From assembly GCA_029933635.1 (NCBI GenBank), contig JAOZNS010000008.1, positions 1,013 through 26,014 of the forward strand: 25,002 bases of DNA, in the 5' to 3' direction. Each line of letters starts with the position of its first letter. The first letter of the stretch is position 1. Position numbers and translations under genes: made by a program. The stretch is from Candidatus Zixiibacteriota bacterium (GTDB lineage Bacteria; Zixibacteria; MSB-5A5; SM1-73). This document shows, in pieces, positions 7,737 through 16,365 of the stretch. The notes under the pieces are model-generated. The model worked only from the letters and a program-made list of their open reading frames with translations. It did no database searches and had not been told where the DNA came from.

Positions 7737-7757
7737 CGAGTTGATCCTTTCAACTCG
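7737..7757 (-). terminator. Stem-loop over the sugar-kinase stop codon
   Basis: Seven-base arms (CGAGTTG and CAACTCG) enclose a 7-base loop and overlap the TGA stop of the kinase gene. No U-tract follows, so this is at best a weak or factor-assisted 3' end or an mRNA-stabilising hairpin. Confidence 0.25.
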
Positions 7758-8742
7758 CCAAATTTTGTTCCTTCAAATCATCCAAACACCTACCACAAAA
7801 TTTTTTTAATAACAAAGCAACACCTTTCACACCGGATGTCTTGCACTTCTCTGCCGCAACTCGATTGGCAAAATCGACGCAACGTTCGAGCTCGGCGGTT
7901 AAAAGGTAACATATCAGAAACCCGCTGGAGAAAACGTCACCACATCCGACCGCATCTTTAAAATCCTCAACCTTTATGCCAGCTGATTTTTTGACTCTGC
8001 AATTCCTCCCTTCCTTGTGCACCAAAAGCGCCCCTTTATCTCCCAGTGTGATCAAAAGTGCTTTTGGTCCCAAACTCAGCACATATTCTCCAAATTCCTT
8101 AACCTTTTTTAAAGAGCCTAAATCCTTCTGAGAAAGAGCTGTAAGCTCAGTCAGATTGGTCTGAACGAAATCTGCCTGGCTTAAATATTCCTCCCAGCTT
8201 TTTGGAGCTCTGTAAAATCTTGTCCCATCCCTGTTGACTCCTAAGGTGAGACTGTGGACATCCATGAATATGGGAGCATCCGTTTTTTCTCTGATCCTTT
8301 TCAGAGTATTGAGACTTAGATCAAAACCGGAGATGAAATTGACTAAGACGGCATCACTGTCCAAAAATGGTTGGCTCTGGGTAAGGCTTAAGGGGGGAAC
8401 TCTATGATAGAGGATCTCTTCTCTTTGATTTCGTTCGTCGACCAAAAGGCAGGCATGATTGTTCTTTGTCTCCACCCTTTTGATCCCATCCAATTTGACG
8501 TTTTTATACTTTTTTAAAATTTCCATCACCTGATCATAGGCATCATATCCCAGATGGCACACGGGATAGATCTCCACCAGACTGCCCCCCAAGACGGACA
8601 GGCTGACCAGGTTATACAGTATTCCCCCAAAGCTTTCCGTTTTGTTGCCCCGTGGAAAGATTATGGTATCCCTGTTTATGGTTCCGATTACCGTGATCTT
8701 AAATTTTCTCATATCTTCGCCAACGTCCTCAATCTGAGGCAT
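7750..8742 (-). CDS. PfkB-family carbohydrate kinase
   Basis: This 330-residue protein is a ribokinase/PfkB-fold sugar kinase. The N-terminal strand ITVIGTINRD leads to the substrate-site GG at 39-40 (SFGGILYN), then ITLGDKGALL (about 231-240), and the ATP/anion-hole motif DAVGCGDVFSSGF with catalytic base D269. The motif has Cys where most relatives have Ala (GAGD). It is not obviously HldE, ribokinase or adenosine kinase, so the substrate is unknown. The heptosyltransferase gene ends 15 bases upstream on the same strand, so a role in supplying an activated or phosphorylated sugar for LPS is tempting but unproven. An alternative start at ATG 8712 (MRKFKITVIG) fits the family better, but no Shine-Dalgarno decides between them. 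Confidence 0.88.
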   Translation of the reverse strand: MPQIEDVGEDMRKFKITVIGTINRDTIIFPRGNKTESFGGILYNLVSLSVLGGSLVEIYPVCHLGYDAYDQVMEILKKYKNVKLDGIKRVETKNNHACLLVDERNQREEILYHRVPPLSLTQSQPFLDSDAVLVNFISGFDLSLNTLKRIREKTDAPIFMDVHSLTLGVNRDGTRFYRAPKSWEEYLSQADFVQTNLTELTALSQKDLGSLKKVKEFGEYVLSLGPKALLITLGDKGALLVHKEGRNCRVKKSAGIKVEDFKDAVGCGDVFSSGFLICYLLTAELERCVDFANRVAAEKCKTSGVKGVALLLKKFCGRCLDDLKEQNLAS

Positions 8743-8757
8743 TTTTGTTGATCTATC

Positions 8758-9777
8758 TTAAAGGAAGGATCGGACCGCTTCAAAAACCTCTTCGGTGGTG
8801 ATATCTTTCATACAGCGAAAATGTTTTTCCGAACACCTTCTTTTTCCATGTATCCCGCAGGGACGACAATCCATCTTTTTCTGAACGATCACATGTCCTC
8901 TCCCGTAGGGAGCAAAACCAAACTCCGGTATGGTGGAGCCAAATATCGCCACCACCGGTCTTCTCATGGCAGAAGCAATATGCACCGGAGCGCTATCGTT
9001 GGAAAGGATCACCTTACAGAATGATACGGCGGCGGCAGATTGCAATATGTTAGTCTCTCCTGCCAATATCTTTGGCTTCTTTTCCATCGAACCCGCGATC
9101 CTTTCACACAGGTTTCGGTCCTCTTCAGAGCCAAGAAAAATCACCTTGGCCCCGGCTTTCTCCATAAGAAGCTGTGAGACTTCTCCGAATCTTTCGGATA
9201 TCCATCTTTTGGTGGGCCATACCGAGCCGGGAGCAATTCCTACGATCTTGTCATCTTCTTTGATGCCACATTCTGACAGAAGCTGGCGAACATAGAAAAA
9301 ATCCTCAAAAGATGGAAAAAGCTCAGGGCCCCTGTTTTCTGGAAGATGATTGAAATCCGAGAGCAAGGATAGATTGCGATCCACCTCATGCATGTTATCA
9401 TGATAAACCAGCCTCCGGGTAAAAAGAAACGAACCTGCGCTTTTGTCGAAACCGATCCTTTCAGGTATTCGGGAAAGATAGGCCAAAAGAGCTGACCGCA
9501 AGGATCGGTGTGGTATCATCGCCAGATCAAACTTTCTTTCGGCAATCCTTTTTACGATCCGAAGAAATTCCCCGGCTCCCTTATTTCTTCTTTTATCGTA
9601 GACCAAGACCTCGTTTAAATGAGGATTGTTTGCCAAAACTTCCTTGGTTTGGGGAATAAGCAAAAAGGAGATGAACGAATCAGGAAAGGTCTTTCTTATA
9701 CTTCTGACCAGAGGCGTGGAAAGGATGACATCTCCAATGAAGGCGGTCTGGACGATCAGGATTCGCTTATATCTCAT
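8758..9777 (-). CDS. waaF: LPS heptosyltransferase II (GT9 family)
   Basis: This is an ADP-heptose:LPS heptosyltransferase of glycosyltransferase family 9, a GT-B-fold enzyme on the cytoplasmic face that adds heptose to the inner core. The N-terminal domain begins ILIVQTAFIGDVILSTPLV with the GDVIL loop. The C-terminal nucleotide-sugar domain shows GIAPGSVWPTKRW (about 180-192), FLGSEED, LAGET, and SNDSAPVHIASA through AIFGSTIPEFGF (259-288). A cysteine-rich C-terminus (C304, C307, C315, C322) is common in WaaF. Length 339 is typical. WaaF versus another GT9 heptosyltransferase (WaaC/WaaQ) is called from the WPTKRW and cysteine patterns. Translation probably couples to the following kinase gene. 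Confidence 0.9.
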   Translation of the reverse strand: MRYKRILIVQTAFIGDVILSTPLVRSIRKTFPDSFISFLLIPQTKEVLANNPHLNEVLVYDKRRNKGAGEFLRIVKRIAERKFDLAMIPHRSLRSALLAYLSRIPERIGFDKSAGSFLFTRRLVYHDNMHEVDRNLSLLSDFNHLPENRGPELFPSFEDFFYVRQLLSECGIKEDDKIVGIAPGSVWPTKRWISERFGEVSQLLMEKAGAKVIFLGSEEDRNLCERIAGSMEKKPKILAGETNILQSAAAVSFCKVILSNDSAPVHIASAMRRPVVAIFGSTIPEFGFAPYGRGHVIVQKKMDCRPCGIHGKRRCSEKHFRCMKDITTEEVFEAVRSFL

Positions 9778-10230
9778 TCATCTTGATTTAAATTAAGGGT
9801 TTCTTGCAAATGGCTTGGTGGCACATTCTTAAATAAGGAGCTTTGCCTGCAGGATTTAGATGAAAAGGAACAAATTTTTTAATTCTCCACACAGGTGGAG
9901 ATGGTTTCAAAAAAAGCCTGCACCGGATAATTTCGGGTAGGGGCGAATCTTCAGATTCGCCCTTTTGATTTTGGTCAGTTGACTCAAATGAGGTGGAGCT
10001 AAGGCTCCCCCCTACATCTAACTGATTCGGATTATCCCTGAGGAGCACAAAGTAAAGCATGGTAGAACAGAACTCCATATCAAAAAGAACTGGTTTAATT
10101 CTCCATACTCTTTGTTGTCTCTTTTCAACCAAACGTTAAAGCCCCTCTCCCTCTTTTTCGCTCGAGAAAAGGATGAGGATGGAACTCAGAAAAAACAAAA
10201 GTCTTTTCTTTTTCGTAAATTTCTATCCTT
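9778..10230. other. Repeat-bearing gap inside the envelope gene run
   Basis: These 453 bases separate the acyltransferase and heptosyltransferase genes, which otherwise read in one direction. The gap holds a 7-bp hairpin (9884-9901, CTCCAC-ACAG-GTGGAG core), the composite inverted repeat at 9937-10015, and a 15-bp imperfect direct repeat (9878-9892 and 10094-10108). A weak minus-strand promoter-like pair, TTGAAA (9910-9905) and GAGAAT (9887-9882) at 17 bases, could serve waaF. The 114-codon frame at 9788-10132 simply reads through these repeats. Confidence 0.5.
9937..10015. repeat. 79-bp composite inverted-repeat element
   Basis: The outer arms are GTAGGGG (9937-9943) and CCCCTAC (10009-10015). 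Nested inside are a 9-bp hairpin, GGGCGAATC-TTCA-GATTCGCCC by parts (9941-9949 and 9954-9962), followed by TTTT, and a 5-bp hairpin GGAGC-TAAG-GCTCC (9995-10008). The outer arms overlap the hairpins, so alternative folds are possible. The layout suits a miniature mobile or dispersed intergenic repeat. The first hairpin plus TTTT could also act as a terminator on the plus strand. Confidence 0.55.
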
Positions 10231-11136
10231 TTAATTCGCTGGCGGATACAGATCGGTTGTGCTTTTCCATCGGCGATGAGGCCAGAACCAGTGATCCGGA
10301 TACTTGCGGATATACTCCTCCAATACGCTGGTATAAGCCTGGGTCAACTTCTTTATATCTTCCTCCTTGTGCGAGGTCCTCTCCATATAAATTGGTTTCT
10401 CTATCTTTATCCTTTGCTTTTTTTTATCCTCCCTGATTATGAACCCCATGATAATAGGAACGTCCATCTTCAGAGCGAAGGCAGCAGGACCCTTCGGGGT
10501 GGAGGCAGGACGACCGAAGAACCTCACCAGGGTCCCATCCCGTCCAGCATCCTGATCAGAAAGCATAGCCACCAACCGATTGTTTTTTAAAGACCTGATT
10601 ACTCCCTTAGCAGCTGCTCCCATTTTGATTATTCCGATTCCCATAGATTTTCTATACTCATTCATCAAGTCGTCTACCAGAAGATTATGTTGTTCTCCCA
10701 CCAGAAAATCGATGGGATACCCTTTTTGACTTAAAGCCGCCCCCATCAACTCCCAGCTCCCAAAATGTCCCGCCACCAGAACTGCCCCCCTTCCCCTTTT
10801 CAATGCCTCATCGAAATGCTCGGTTCCTTCAAATTCCACCAGGTTAAAAACTTTTTGTTTACTCAGAGAAGGAAACAACGAATACTCCACCATGGATTTT
10901 CCAAAATTCCGGTAAGCTCTGCGGGCGATTTTGGTCAACCTATCTTTTCTTAAGCCCAGTGAATTTTTTAAATTGATCAGGGTAACCTTTCTTCTTACTC
11001 TCAAAATATCAAAGGCCAGCCATCCCAGAGACGAGCCCAGAAGAAGTGCCAAGCGATAAGGAACAAGCCGAGCGATTGCGCCCAAAACACAGGTAAGAAG
11101 ATACTCAATCCGATGTTTTATCATCCGAGAATTCAT
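10231..11136 (-). CDS. LpxL/HtrB-type lysophospholipid acyltransferase
   Basis: This 301-residue inner-membrane protein belongs to the lipid A biosynthesis acyltransferase family, which transfers secondary acyl chains from acyl carrier protein to Kdo-lipid A. Visible features are a hydrophobic N-terminus (about 12-45), the catalytic HFGSWE (H124, E129; HX4D/E motif), LSDQDAGRDG, the FFGRPASTPKGPAAFA substrate segment, and the C-terminal PDHWFWPHRRWK typical of LpxL/LpxM. I cannot tell LpxL from LpxM or related acyltransferases. Its start overlaps the peptidase gene end by 32 bases, which suggests translational coupling; GAGG lies 4 bases before ATG 11136, while an in-frame ATG at 11124 is a second option. 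Neighbours point to outer-membrane assembly. Confidence 0.9.
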   Translation of the reverse strand: MNSRMIKHRIEYLLTCVLGAIARLVPYRLALLLGSSLGWLAFDILRVRRKVTLINLKNSLGLRKDRLTKIARRAYRNFGKSMVEYSLFPSLSKQKVFNLVEFEGTEHFDEALKRGRGAVLVAGHFGSWELMGAALSQKGYPIDFLVGEQHNLLVDDLMNEYRKSMGIGIIKMGAAAKGVIRSLKNNRLVAMLSDQDAGRDGTLVRFFGRPASTPKGPAAFALKMDVPIIMGFIIREDKKKQRIKIEKPIYMERTSHKEEDIKKLTQAYTSVLEEYIRKYPDHWFWPHRRWKSTTDLYPPAN

Positions 11137-12037
11137 CGAGCCTCTTTATCCCTTCCTCCTCTAATTCCCATTCTTTTAGGGTCTTTTTGGTGTGTCGCTT
11201 TTTCAGAAGATAGAGAAACACGATGAAAAAAGCAAGTCCGATCCAGATTAGGAAGGTGTCGCCCAAGAAGCTGATCCAGTTGTATCTCCCTTTAATAAAT
11301 TTCTCAAACTCCAGTTGAAAGGAAAGATAATTCGATCCTATGGTCCTCAGAAAAGCTAAATCTATGCTGGTCCCACTTGCCAGGTGGGTAACCAACTCCT
11401 TTACGGTCCCCTCTCCGTATTCCTGATAAAGATAGGAGACCGCCAAAAAGCTTTCCGTATATGCAAGTTGGGCTTTGCTTTCCTGGAAGGCGTTAACCGT
11501 CTCTATCTGAGACAAAGGAAGGATCGAGCCGGTCAAAACTGCCCGTGCCACCGCTAAATCCTGCCCAATTCTCCACTCGTGGGATTGGTACATGGCAAAT
11601 CCCTCATCCAACCAGCGGGGAACTTTGGCTTTTCCAGAAAGCTTGCCTAAGAATATATGGGCTAATTCGTGCGTGACCACCTGAGAAAAGGGACGGTGAT
11701 ATTTAAAACGATAAGGCGATTTAAGAACTATCAAATTGCGATCAGGAATTGCACATCCGATCCCCCAATCAGGAAAATTGCTCCCCACCATGGACAAAAA
11801 CTCCTCCTCGGTGTTTGCCACAAAAACGCTTACCCGCTCACTTAAGGAATCCTCCAGAAAGCCTGAGATCTTCTTATACGAGGACTCTAAGGTATTTTTT
11901 ACCTCTTGAGCCAGATCCTGAGTGGAGGCAAAAATATCAAAATGGGAGGTGCTAAGACTAACCTGGGAGGAAGAAAAATCAGTGAATGTAAAAATTAAAA
12001 AGACAAAAATAATAGATATACCGGTTGGATTCCTCAT
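11105..12037 (-). CDS. Membrane-anchored gluzincin peptidase (Peptidase MA-like)
   Basis: The 310-residue protein has an N-terminal signal segment (about 7-24, IIFVFLIFTFTDF), a zinc-peptidase core with VVTHELAHIFLG (H123, E124, H127) and the downstream WLDEGFAMY that supplies the third ligand (E145), and a C-terminal membrane helix (about 259-278) followed by a charged tail (KKRHTKK). This is the layout of the Peptidase MA group of gluzincins. The catalytic domain should face the periplasm with the short tail in the cytoplasm. The substrate is unknown. It lies between the AsmA-like and acyltransferase genes, overlapping the latter, so a role in envelope maintenance or quality control is a reasonable inference. 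The Shine-Dalgarno is weak. Confidence 0.85.
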   Translation of the reverse strand: MRNPTGISIIFVFLIFTFTDFSSSQVSLSTSHFDIFASTQDLAQEVKNTLESSYKKISGFLEDSLSERVSVFVANTEEEFLSMVGSNFPDWGIGCAIPDRNLIVLKSPYRFKYHRPFSQVVTHELAHIFLGKLSGKAKVPRWLDEGFAMYQSHEWRIGQDLAVARAVLTGSILPLSQIETVNAFQESKAQLAYTESFLAVSYLYQEYGEGTVKELVTHLASGTSIDLAFLRTIGSNYLSFQLEFEKFIKGRYNWISFLGDTFLIWIGLAFFIVFLYLLKKRHTKKTLKEWELEEEGIKRLDEFSDDKTSD

Positions 12038-12156
12038 TCATCACTTTAGATAAAGGATATTTTCATCTACTTGAAAATTTAAATCAAAGGAAAAGGTTAA
12101 CATCTGTTCTGTTGAAATTGATCGGTTGCATTCAGCCAAAAAAATTCACATCCTAA

Positions 12157-14598
12157 TCATTTTTTCTTCTTTTCAAACAGATTCTTCAACCATTCTTCGG
12201 CTTTCTTTTTAAACTGATCTTTTATTTCCTCTTTTTTCTCTTTAACCCTTGCCTTCATCTGTTCTTTAAATTTCTTCTCCGCCCTTGAGGTCTCCAGGAC
12301 AAAGTTTGGACTGGAGGCAGACCCACTTATTTTGATATCTAAAACCACCCTCCCCTGTTCGTTTTTAAGATAACCCGAAAGATCGCCTAAGGCATCGAAC
12401 CCCAAAGAAAGCTCTTCAGAGAGCACCACGGTCAACTTATAATCTAAGGAACCATCCAGACCCACTGATCCTAAAAGCTCAAAATCCCCGTCCCTGGTTG
12501 TGGCGGAGAAATCATCGAACCAGATCCGTCCATCTACAACCCTAAATGAATTTCTTAGGGTCTTGATCTTTTGTTCTTTGAAACTTTTGATCTTCAAAAA
12601 CGATGCTAGCTTCTCTAAGATCTTGAAGTTAACCAGCCTGCCATCTGCAAAGCTAACCGTTCCACTACCGAAGAGGGTCTTTTGAATATCTTCCAACCGA
12701 TTGCCCCTCCCGGAGAAGCTGGCATTTAGATTTAGCTTGCCAAAAAGATGATCATCCAAGGAGGTAAATCTGGAAAGAAAATCATTTGCCTCGATCTGGT
12801 TGGCGGTAAAATTCATATCATACTGGATATGATCAATATCCTTCAGATCACAGCTCACCCTACCTCCCACCGAGCCAGAAAACACTTGGGCAACTAAATT
12901 ATCCATACGTAATACGCCATCTGTGAGGTTCATACTGGCTGAAAGGTTGCTAAATTCCATCTCCCTGAAGATGGCTTTTTTGATGAAGAGCTGTCCCTCC
13001 ACATTGATGTCGGGTAGAAGGACCACCCCTGCGCCACCGGACCCCTTTTCGGCTTTGCCTTCCGCAGAGGGAACAGGAAATATCTCATCTAAGTTCAGAT
13101 AGGGAGAATCAAGATTGAAGCTTAAAAGAGGCTTTCCCTTTTTTGACGAGAGAAAATAAGGGATGGCTCGGTAAACTTTTCCCTGAAGGCTCAAGGGGGA
13201 CTTGCCCAAGGTCATCGTTAAGTTGGATACGTCAACGTCTTCACCTTTTAAAAGGATCTCAGCATCCAAGTTTCTGACGGGAACTCCCAGTGAAGGCATC
13301 TTTACCTGAGCTTTTCTTAAATCGACCCTTCCGGAGAAATTCATCGTCTCTGGCAACTTCACCTTCCCATAAGCCCTGAGGTTCATTTCTGCTTGACCAG
13401 ATATATGAGTTCCTTCAGGCAAGCTGACAAACTCACTTAAAAGGACAAGATCTAAGTTGATCCTCAGTTTCGAGCTCAGACTGGGATCAGAGAAATCCTC
13501 CAGCACCAGCTTAACCTCCATCGGTGCCCCACCTAACTTCGCTTCTGAGGAAAAGAAATTCAAACTTCGGTTGTTGAAGTTTATCTCCCCATAGGGCATG
13601 GTCAATGGTTGGGAAACGTCGGGGAACTCAACCTTTGCGTCCTTAAGAACCACCCGACCTTCCACCCGGGGGAAAAGGGTCCCCTTCAGCTCTCCCTTGA
13701 CAGAGGCTAACACTTCAATATTTCCAGAGGTCTTGAGTTGATTTAAAGGCGAAGACTCTATTTGGGGTAAAGAGTTAAAAAGATCCCTCAGTGGAATCTT
13801 ATCAGATTCAATCTTCAAATCCAAAAAGGGAGAACTGCTCAGCTTTTCCACCTTTCCCTTCATATCCAATCCTACCTCCCCAATGCCGATCTTCACAGAT
13901 TTTATGTCTAATAAATCTTTTGGGATATTCAGATTTATGTGATGTTCCAAGGAGATGCTAAGTGGTGGAAGCTTTCCTTTATAATCGGGCAGGTTCAATT
14001 CAATCTGGTTCACCCTGATTCTTCCGGTGATTTCTGCATTTTCCATCTTCTGGTCCAACAGAAGCCGTTCATCCTGTTCATACTGATGCAAAACTATCTT
14101 CTTCTTGGTCACATCATCTGTGTATCTGATCTCTCCTCCTCTTATCTGGAGACGATCGAAAGCCACCGGCAGGATGATCGATCCTCCTTCTCCTCGGATG
14201 AGATCACCAAAGTTGGTTATTCCCTTTTTGTTCCTCTCCAGATTGATCTGGGGAGCATCGATTATCAACTTTTTGATCTCAATCCTTTTTTGAAACAAAG
14301 GCAGAAACTTGACTCTAATGGATAGCTGATCGAATCTAAAAAGGCTTTCCTGTTCAAATCCTTCAGGATTAAAAATCCTCATTCCTTTTACATCTACGCC
14401 CAGCCCTCCCCAGATGGAAAGGGAAACATCTTCGATCTCCACCTTTCTTTGAAGCGCCCCTTCAATTCTGGGGATCAACAACGAAACCAGCCTCTGTTTG
14501 GTGAAAACAATCTTTACCGCCACAGATGCCAAAGCCAAAAGGATCACGACTCCAACAGCCACTCCGAAAAAGATCTTCCATCCCTTTTTCAATTTCAT
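12157..14598 (-). CDS. AsmA family protein
   Basis: This 813-residue protein has one N-terminal membrane helix (about 9-31, FFGVAVGVVILLALASVAV) and then the AsmA start (LLIPRIEGALQRKVEIEDVSLS, seen as IEGALQRKVEIEDV). The long beta-rich body continues to the AsmA C-terminal domain around 600-750 (FGSGTVSFADGRLVNFKIL, then LGSVGLDGSLDYKL). It ends in a Lys/Glu-rich helical tail (KEQMKARVKEKKEE onwards). AsmA/TamB-type proteins are thought to bridge the periplasm and help move phospholipids or assemble outer-membrane components. ATG 14598 follows GAGG by 8 bases. It is 96 bases downstream of mnmA and 119 upstream of the peptidase. A second superfamily member (TamB-like) lies at the other end of the window. 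Confidence 0.9.
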   Translation of the reverse strand: MKLKKGWKIFFGVAVGVVILLALASVAVKIVFTKQRLVSLLIPRIEGALQRKVEIEDVSLSIWGGLGVDVKGMRIFNPEGFEQESLFRFDQLSIRVKFLPLFQKRIEIKKLIIDAPQINLERNKKGITNFGDLIRGEGGSIILPVAFDRLQIRGGEIRYTDDVTKKKIVLHQYEQDERLLLDQKMENAEITGRIRVNQIELNLPDYKGKLPPLSISLEHHINLNIPKDLLDIKSVKIGIGEVGLDMKGKVEKLSSSPFLDLKIESDKIPLRDLFNSLPQIESSPLNQLKTSGNIEVLASVKGELKGTLFPRVEGRVVLKDAKVEFPDVSQPLTMPYGEINFNNRSLNFFSSEAKLGGAPMEVKLVLEDFSDPSLSSKLRINLDLVLLSEFVSLPEGTHISGQAEMNLRAYGKVKLPETMNFSGRVDLRKAQVKMPSLGVPVRNLDAEILLKGEDVDVSNLTMTLGKSPLSLQGKVYRAIPYFLSSKKGKPLLSFNLDSPYLNLDEIFPVPSAEGKAEKGSGGAGVVLLPDINVEGQLFIKKAIFREMEFSNLSASMNLTDGVLRMDNLVAQVFSGSVGGRVSCDLKDIDHIQYDMNFTANQIEANDFLSRFTSLDDHLFGKLNLNASFSGRGNRLEDIQKTLFGSGTVSFADGRLVNFKILEKLASFLKIKSFKEQKIKTLRNSFRVVDGRIWFDDFSATTRDGDFELLGSVGLDGSLDYKLTVVLSEELSLGFDALGDLSGYLKNEQGRVVLDIKISGSASSPNFVLETSRAEKKFKEQMKARVKEKKEEIKDQFKKKAEEWLKNLFEKKKK

Positions 14599-14694
14599 GG
14601 AGATCCTCTTTTAAGGGGTGTTAAGATTTAATCGACTTCTCGGTTTACTGAGTAATAAATACTTAAGTATTCGTTTCAAGTCACATTCCATTTA

Positions 14695-15855
14695 TCATGT
14701 TGGATAAACGGGACAACTCGTATGGTTAACCTGGTTGATCACCCGCTTTATCACCCCACCCCCTAAAACCACCTCTCCCTGATAAAACACAACAGACTGT
14801 CCAGGAGTAACAGCTCGTTCTGGCCGATTGAATTTAACCATAACCTGACCATAGGTCAATGGATAAATCTTCCCCTTTTGCGGAATATGCTGATATCTGA
14901 TTTTTATTTCACAATCTGTTTCTTTCTCTAAGTTGTCCTGGGCGATCCAGTTCACATCAGTGACTACAAAGCAGGAACTGAAAAGGTCCACCTTTTCTCC
15001 CACATAAATGGCATTTTTTTCTGGATCGATTCGAACCACATAAAGAGGCTTTCCCTTGGCAAGACCCAATCCCTTTCTTTGTCCGATGGTGTAAAACGGT
15101 ATCCCCTTATGTTCTCCAATCTTCTCCCCTTTGAGGTTAAAAATTGGACCAGGTTGGATCTTTCCTTTCTTTCCCTCACGGTGAATCCATTCGTTTATGA
15201 ATCTGGGATAATCGTCATCTGTCACAAAGCAGATCTCCTGACTTTCCTCCCTTTCTGCCACCTTCAAGCAATATTCTTGGGCTAAAGTTCTGACCTGATT
15301 TTTGGTCATCTCGCCCAAAGGGAACAAGGTTCGACTTAAATCATTTTGCGACAGTCCCCACAGGGCATAAGATTGATCCTTCGTGGGATCTACCCCCTTT
15401 AACAGAAGATACCTTTTAAGTTGTCTGTCCAATCTTATTCGGGCGTAATGTCCGGTGGAGATGAAGCTTGCTCCCAAAGTTTGCGCCTTTCTCCATAAGC
15501 TTTGCCATTTGATTTTAGTGTTACAAACTACGCAAGGATTGGGAGTCCTGCCTTCAAGGTACTCATACACGAAATTGGAGATTACCCCCCTTTTGAAATC
15601 CTCCCTTAAGTCCACGACGTAATGAGGAATTCCTATCTTCTGGCAGACTGCACGAGCGTCGTTTAAAGCTTCCAAGGAGCAACATCTCCCATCTGGATGG
15701 GAGTCTCCGCCCACCTGGCTAAAATCCCAAAGCTTCATGGACAGTCCCACAACCTGATAGCCTTTGTGGTGTAATAAAGAGGCGACTAAGGAACTATCCA
15801 CCCCCCCACTCATTGCTACCACCACCAAAGTCTCTGAGTTCTTCCGATCCATCAT
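14695..15855 (-). CDS. mnmA: tRNA-specific 2-thiouridylase MnmA
   Basis: MnmA adenylates and thiolates U34 of tRNA-Lys, -Glu and -Gln in the cytoplasm, using sulfur passed from a cysteine desulfurase. Seen here are the ATP PP-loop SGGVDSS (16-22), the catalytic NPCVVCN (C108 with C111), GHYARI, DQSYALW, ESQEICFV with the second catalytic C209, and the C-terminal beta-barrel (FYTIGQRKGLG, AVTPGQSVVFY). I start at ATG 15855, with GAAGGGAAG directly upstream; the next codon is also ATG (15852). The frame is open to 15936, but that extension covers a hairpin and lacks homology. The 386-residue length is normal. The nifS-nifU unit lies 510 bases upstream on the same strand and is the likely sulfur source. 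Confidence 0.95.
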   Translation of the reverse strand: MMDRKNSETLVVVAMSGGVDSSLVASLLHHKGYQVVGLSMKLWDFSQVGGDSHPDGRCCSLEALNDARAVCQKIGIPHYVVDLREDFKRGVISNFVYEYLEGRTPNPCVVCNTKIKWQSLWRKAQTLGASFISTGHYARIRLDRQLKRYLLLKGVDPTKDQSYALWGLSQNDLSRTLFPLGEMTKNQVRTLAQEYCLKVAEREESQEICFVTDDDYPRFINEWIHREGKKGKIQPGPIFNLKGEKIGEHKGIPFYTIGQRKGLGLAKGKPLYVVRIDPEKNAIYVGEKVDLFSSCFVVTDVNWIAQDNLEKETDCEIKIRYQHIPQKGKIYPLTYGQVMVKFNRPERAVTPGQSVVFYQGEVVLGGGVIKRVINQVNHTSCPVYPT

Positions 15856-15903
15856 CTTCCCTTCACTTTTTATGATCGAACGTCCATTGGCGGAGGATAC
15901 GGA

Positions 15904-15921
15904 AAAGACCTTCAGGTCTTT
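15904..15921 (-). promoter_or_regulatory. Hairpin in the mnmA leader
   Basis: AAAGACCT and AGGTCTTT form an 18-bp palindrome with a 2-base centre, about 50 bases before the mnmA start. On the minus strand it is preceded by A/T-rich sequence and followed by TTTTCC, so it resembles a short attenuator or terminator, but the stem has only three GC pairs. An operator for a dimeric regulator is the other option. Confidence 0.3.
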
Positions 15922-15936
15922 AAAATTGAAATACAA

Positions 15937-16365
15937 ACCCTAAAGTTTTTTTACCTCATTGAACCCTTAAAAGATAAGAGAAACTTGGGGCGAAGACAAA
16001 ATAAGTTTTAATGTTACAGCTGGATGAGTTTTGAGATTGTATTAAATGTAGAAGAAAATTAGATATACCAGTTCACTTCATCTAAGATTGGAAATCACTA
16101 ATTTTTTTGGTAGCGTATCGAAATTTTGTTGCTAATTTTGGTTTTGGGTTACTTTAAGTTCTTGTTATCTAACTTCTTTAGCTTTACAAGGCACCGATTT
16201 GGGTTGTGGCACAAGCTAAGTATTTTAAAAAACCCTTTTCGCTGAAGAATGGCGTTAATCTCAGCCCTTGCCCTTTGTGGCTGTTACCATTGGCAAATAA
16301 TGCAAACTGATTGAATCCTACAAAAAAACCAACATAAAAACGTTACGTTACCAATTTTTTATTCT
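15937..16365. other. AT-rich gap between nifU and mnmA
   Basis: These 429 bases hold no gene that I can support. Apart from a candidate mnmA promoter (15971-15999), I see no repeats, strong hairpins or RNA gene signatures. Confidence 0.5.
15971..15999 (-). promoter_or_regulatory. Possible mnmA promoter
   Basis: On the minus strand TTGTCT (15999-15994) is followed after 17 bases by TATCTT (15976-15971). Each hexamer matches the sigma70 consensus at four of six positions. Start would be near 15964, placing the 15904-15921 hairpin inside the leader. Confidence 0.35.

Larger units (their letters stand above)
7078..7749. other. Long AT-rich intergenic gap
   Basis: No gene is supported in these 672 bases on either strand. 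The right-hand third contains a small hairpin repeat (7665-7679), and the left part contains the promoter for the GH35-like gene (7193-7221). The remainder is low-complexity AT-rich sequence with scattered stops in all frames. Confidence 0.6.

Noticed and set aside
9788..10132. 114-codon minus-strand reading frame before waaF
   Set aside because: It reads through the composite repeat and flanking hairpins, and its sequence shows only repeat-derived duplications, not a protein family.
15856..15936. 27-residue N-terminal extension of MnmA
   Set aside because: It translates the leader hairpin, has no homology, and bypasses the good GAAGGGAAG Shine-Dalgarno at 15856-15864.
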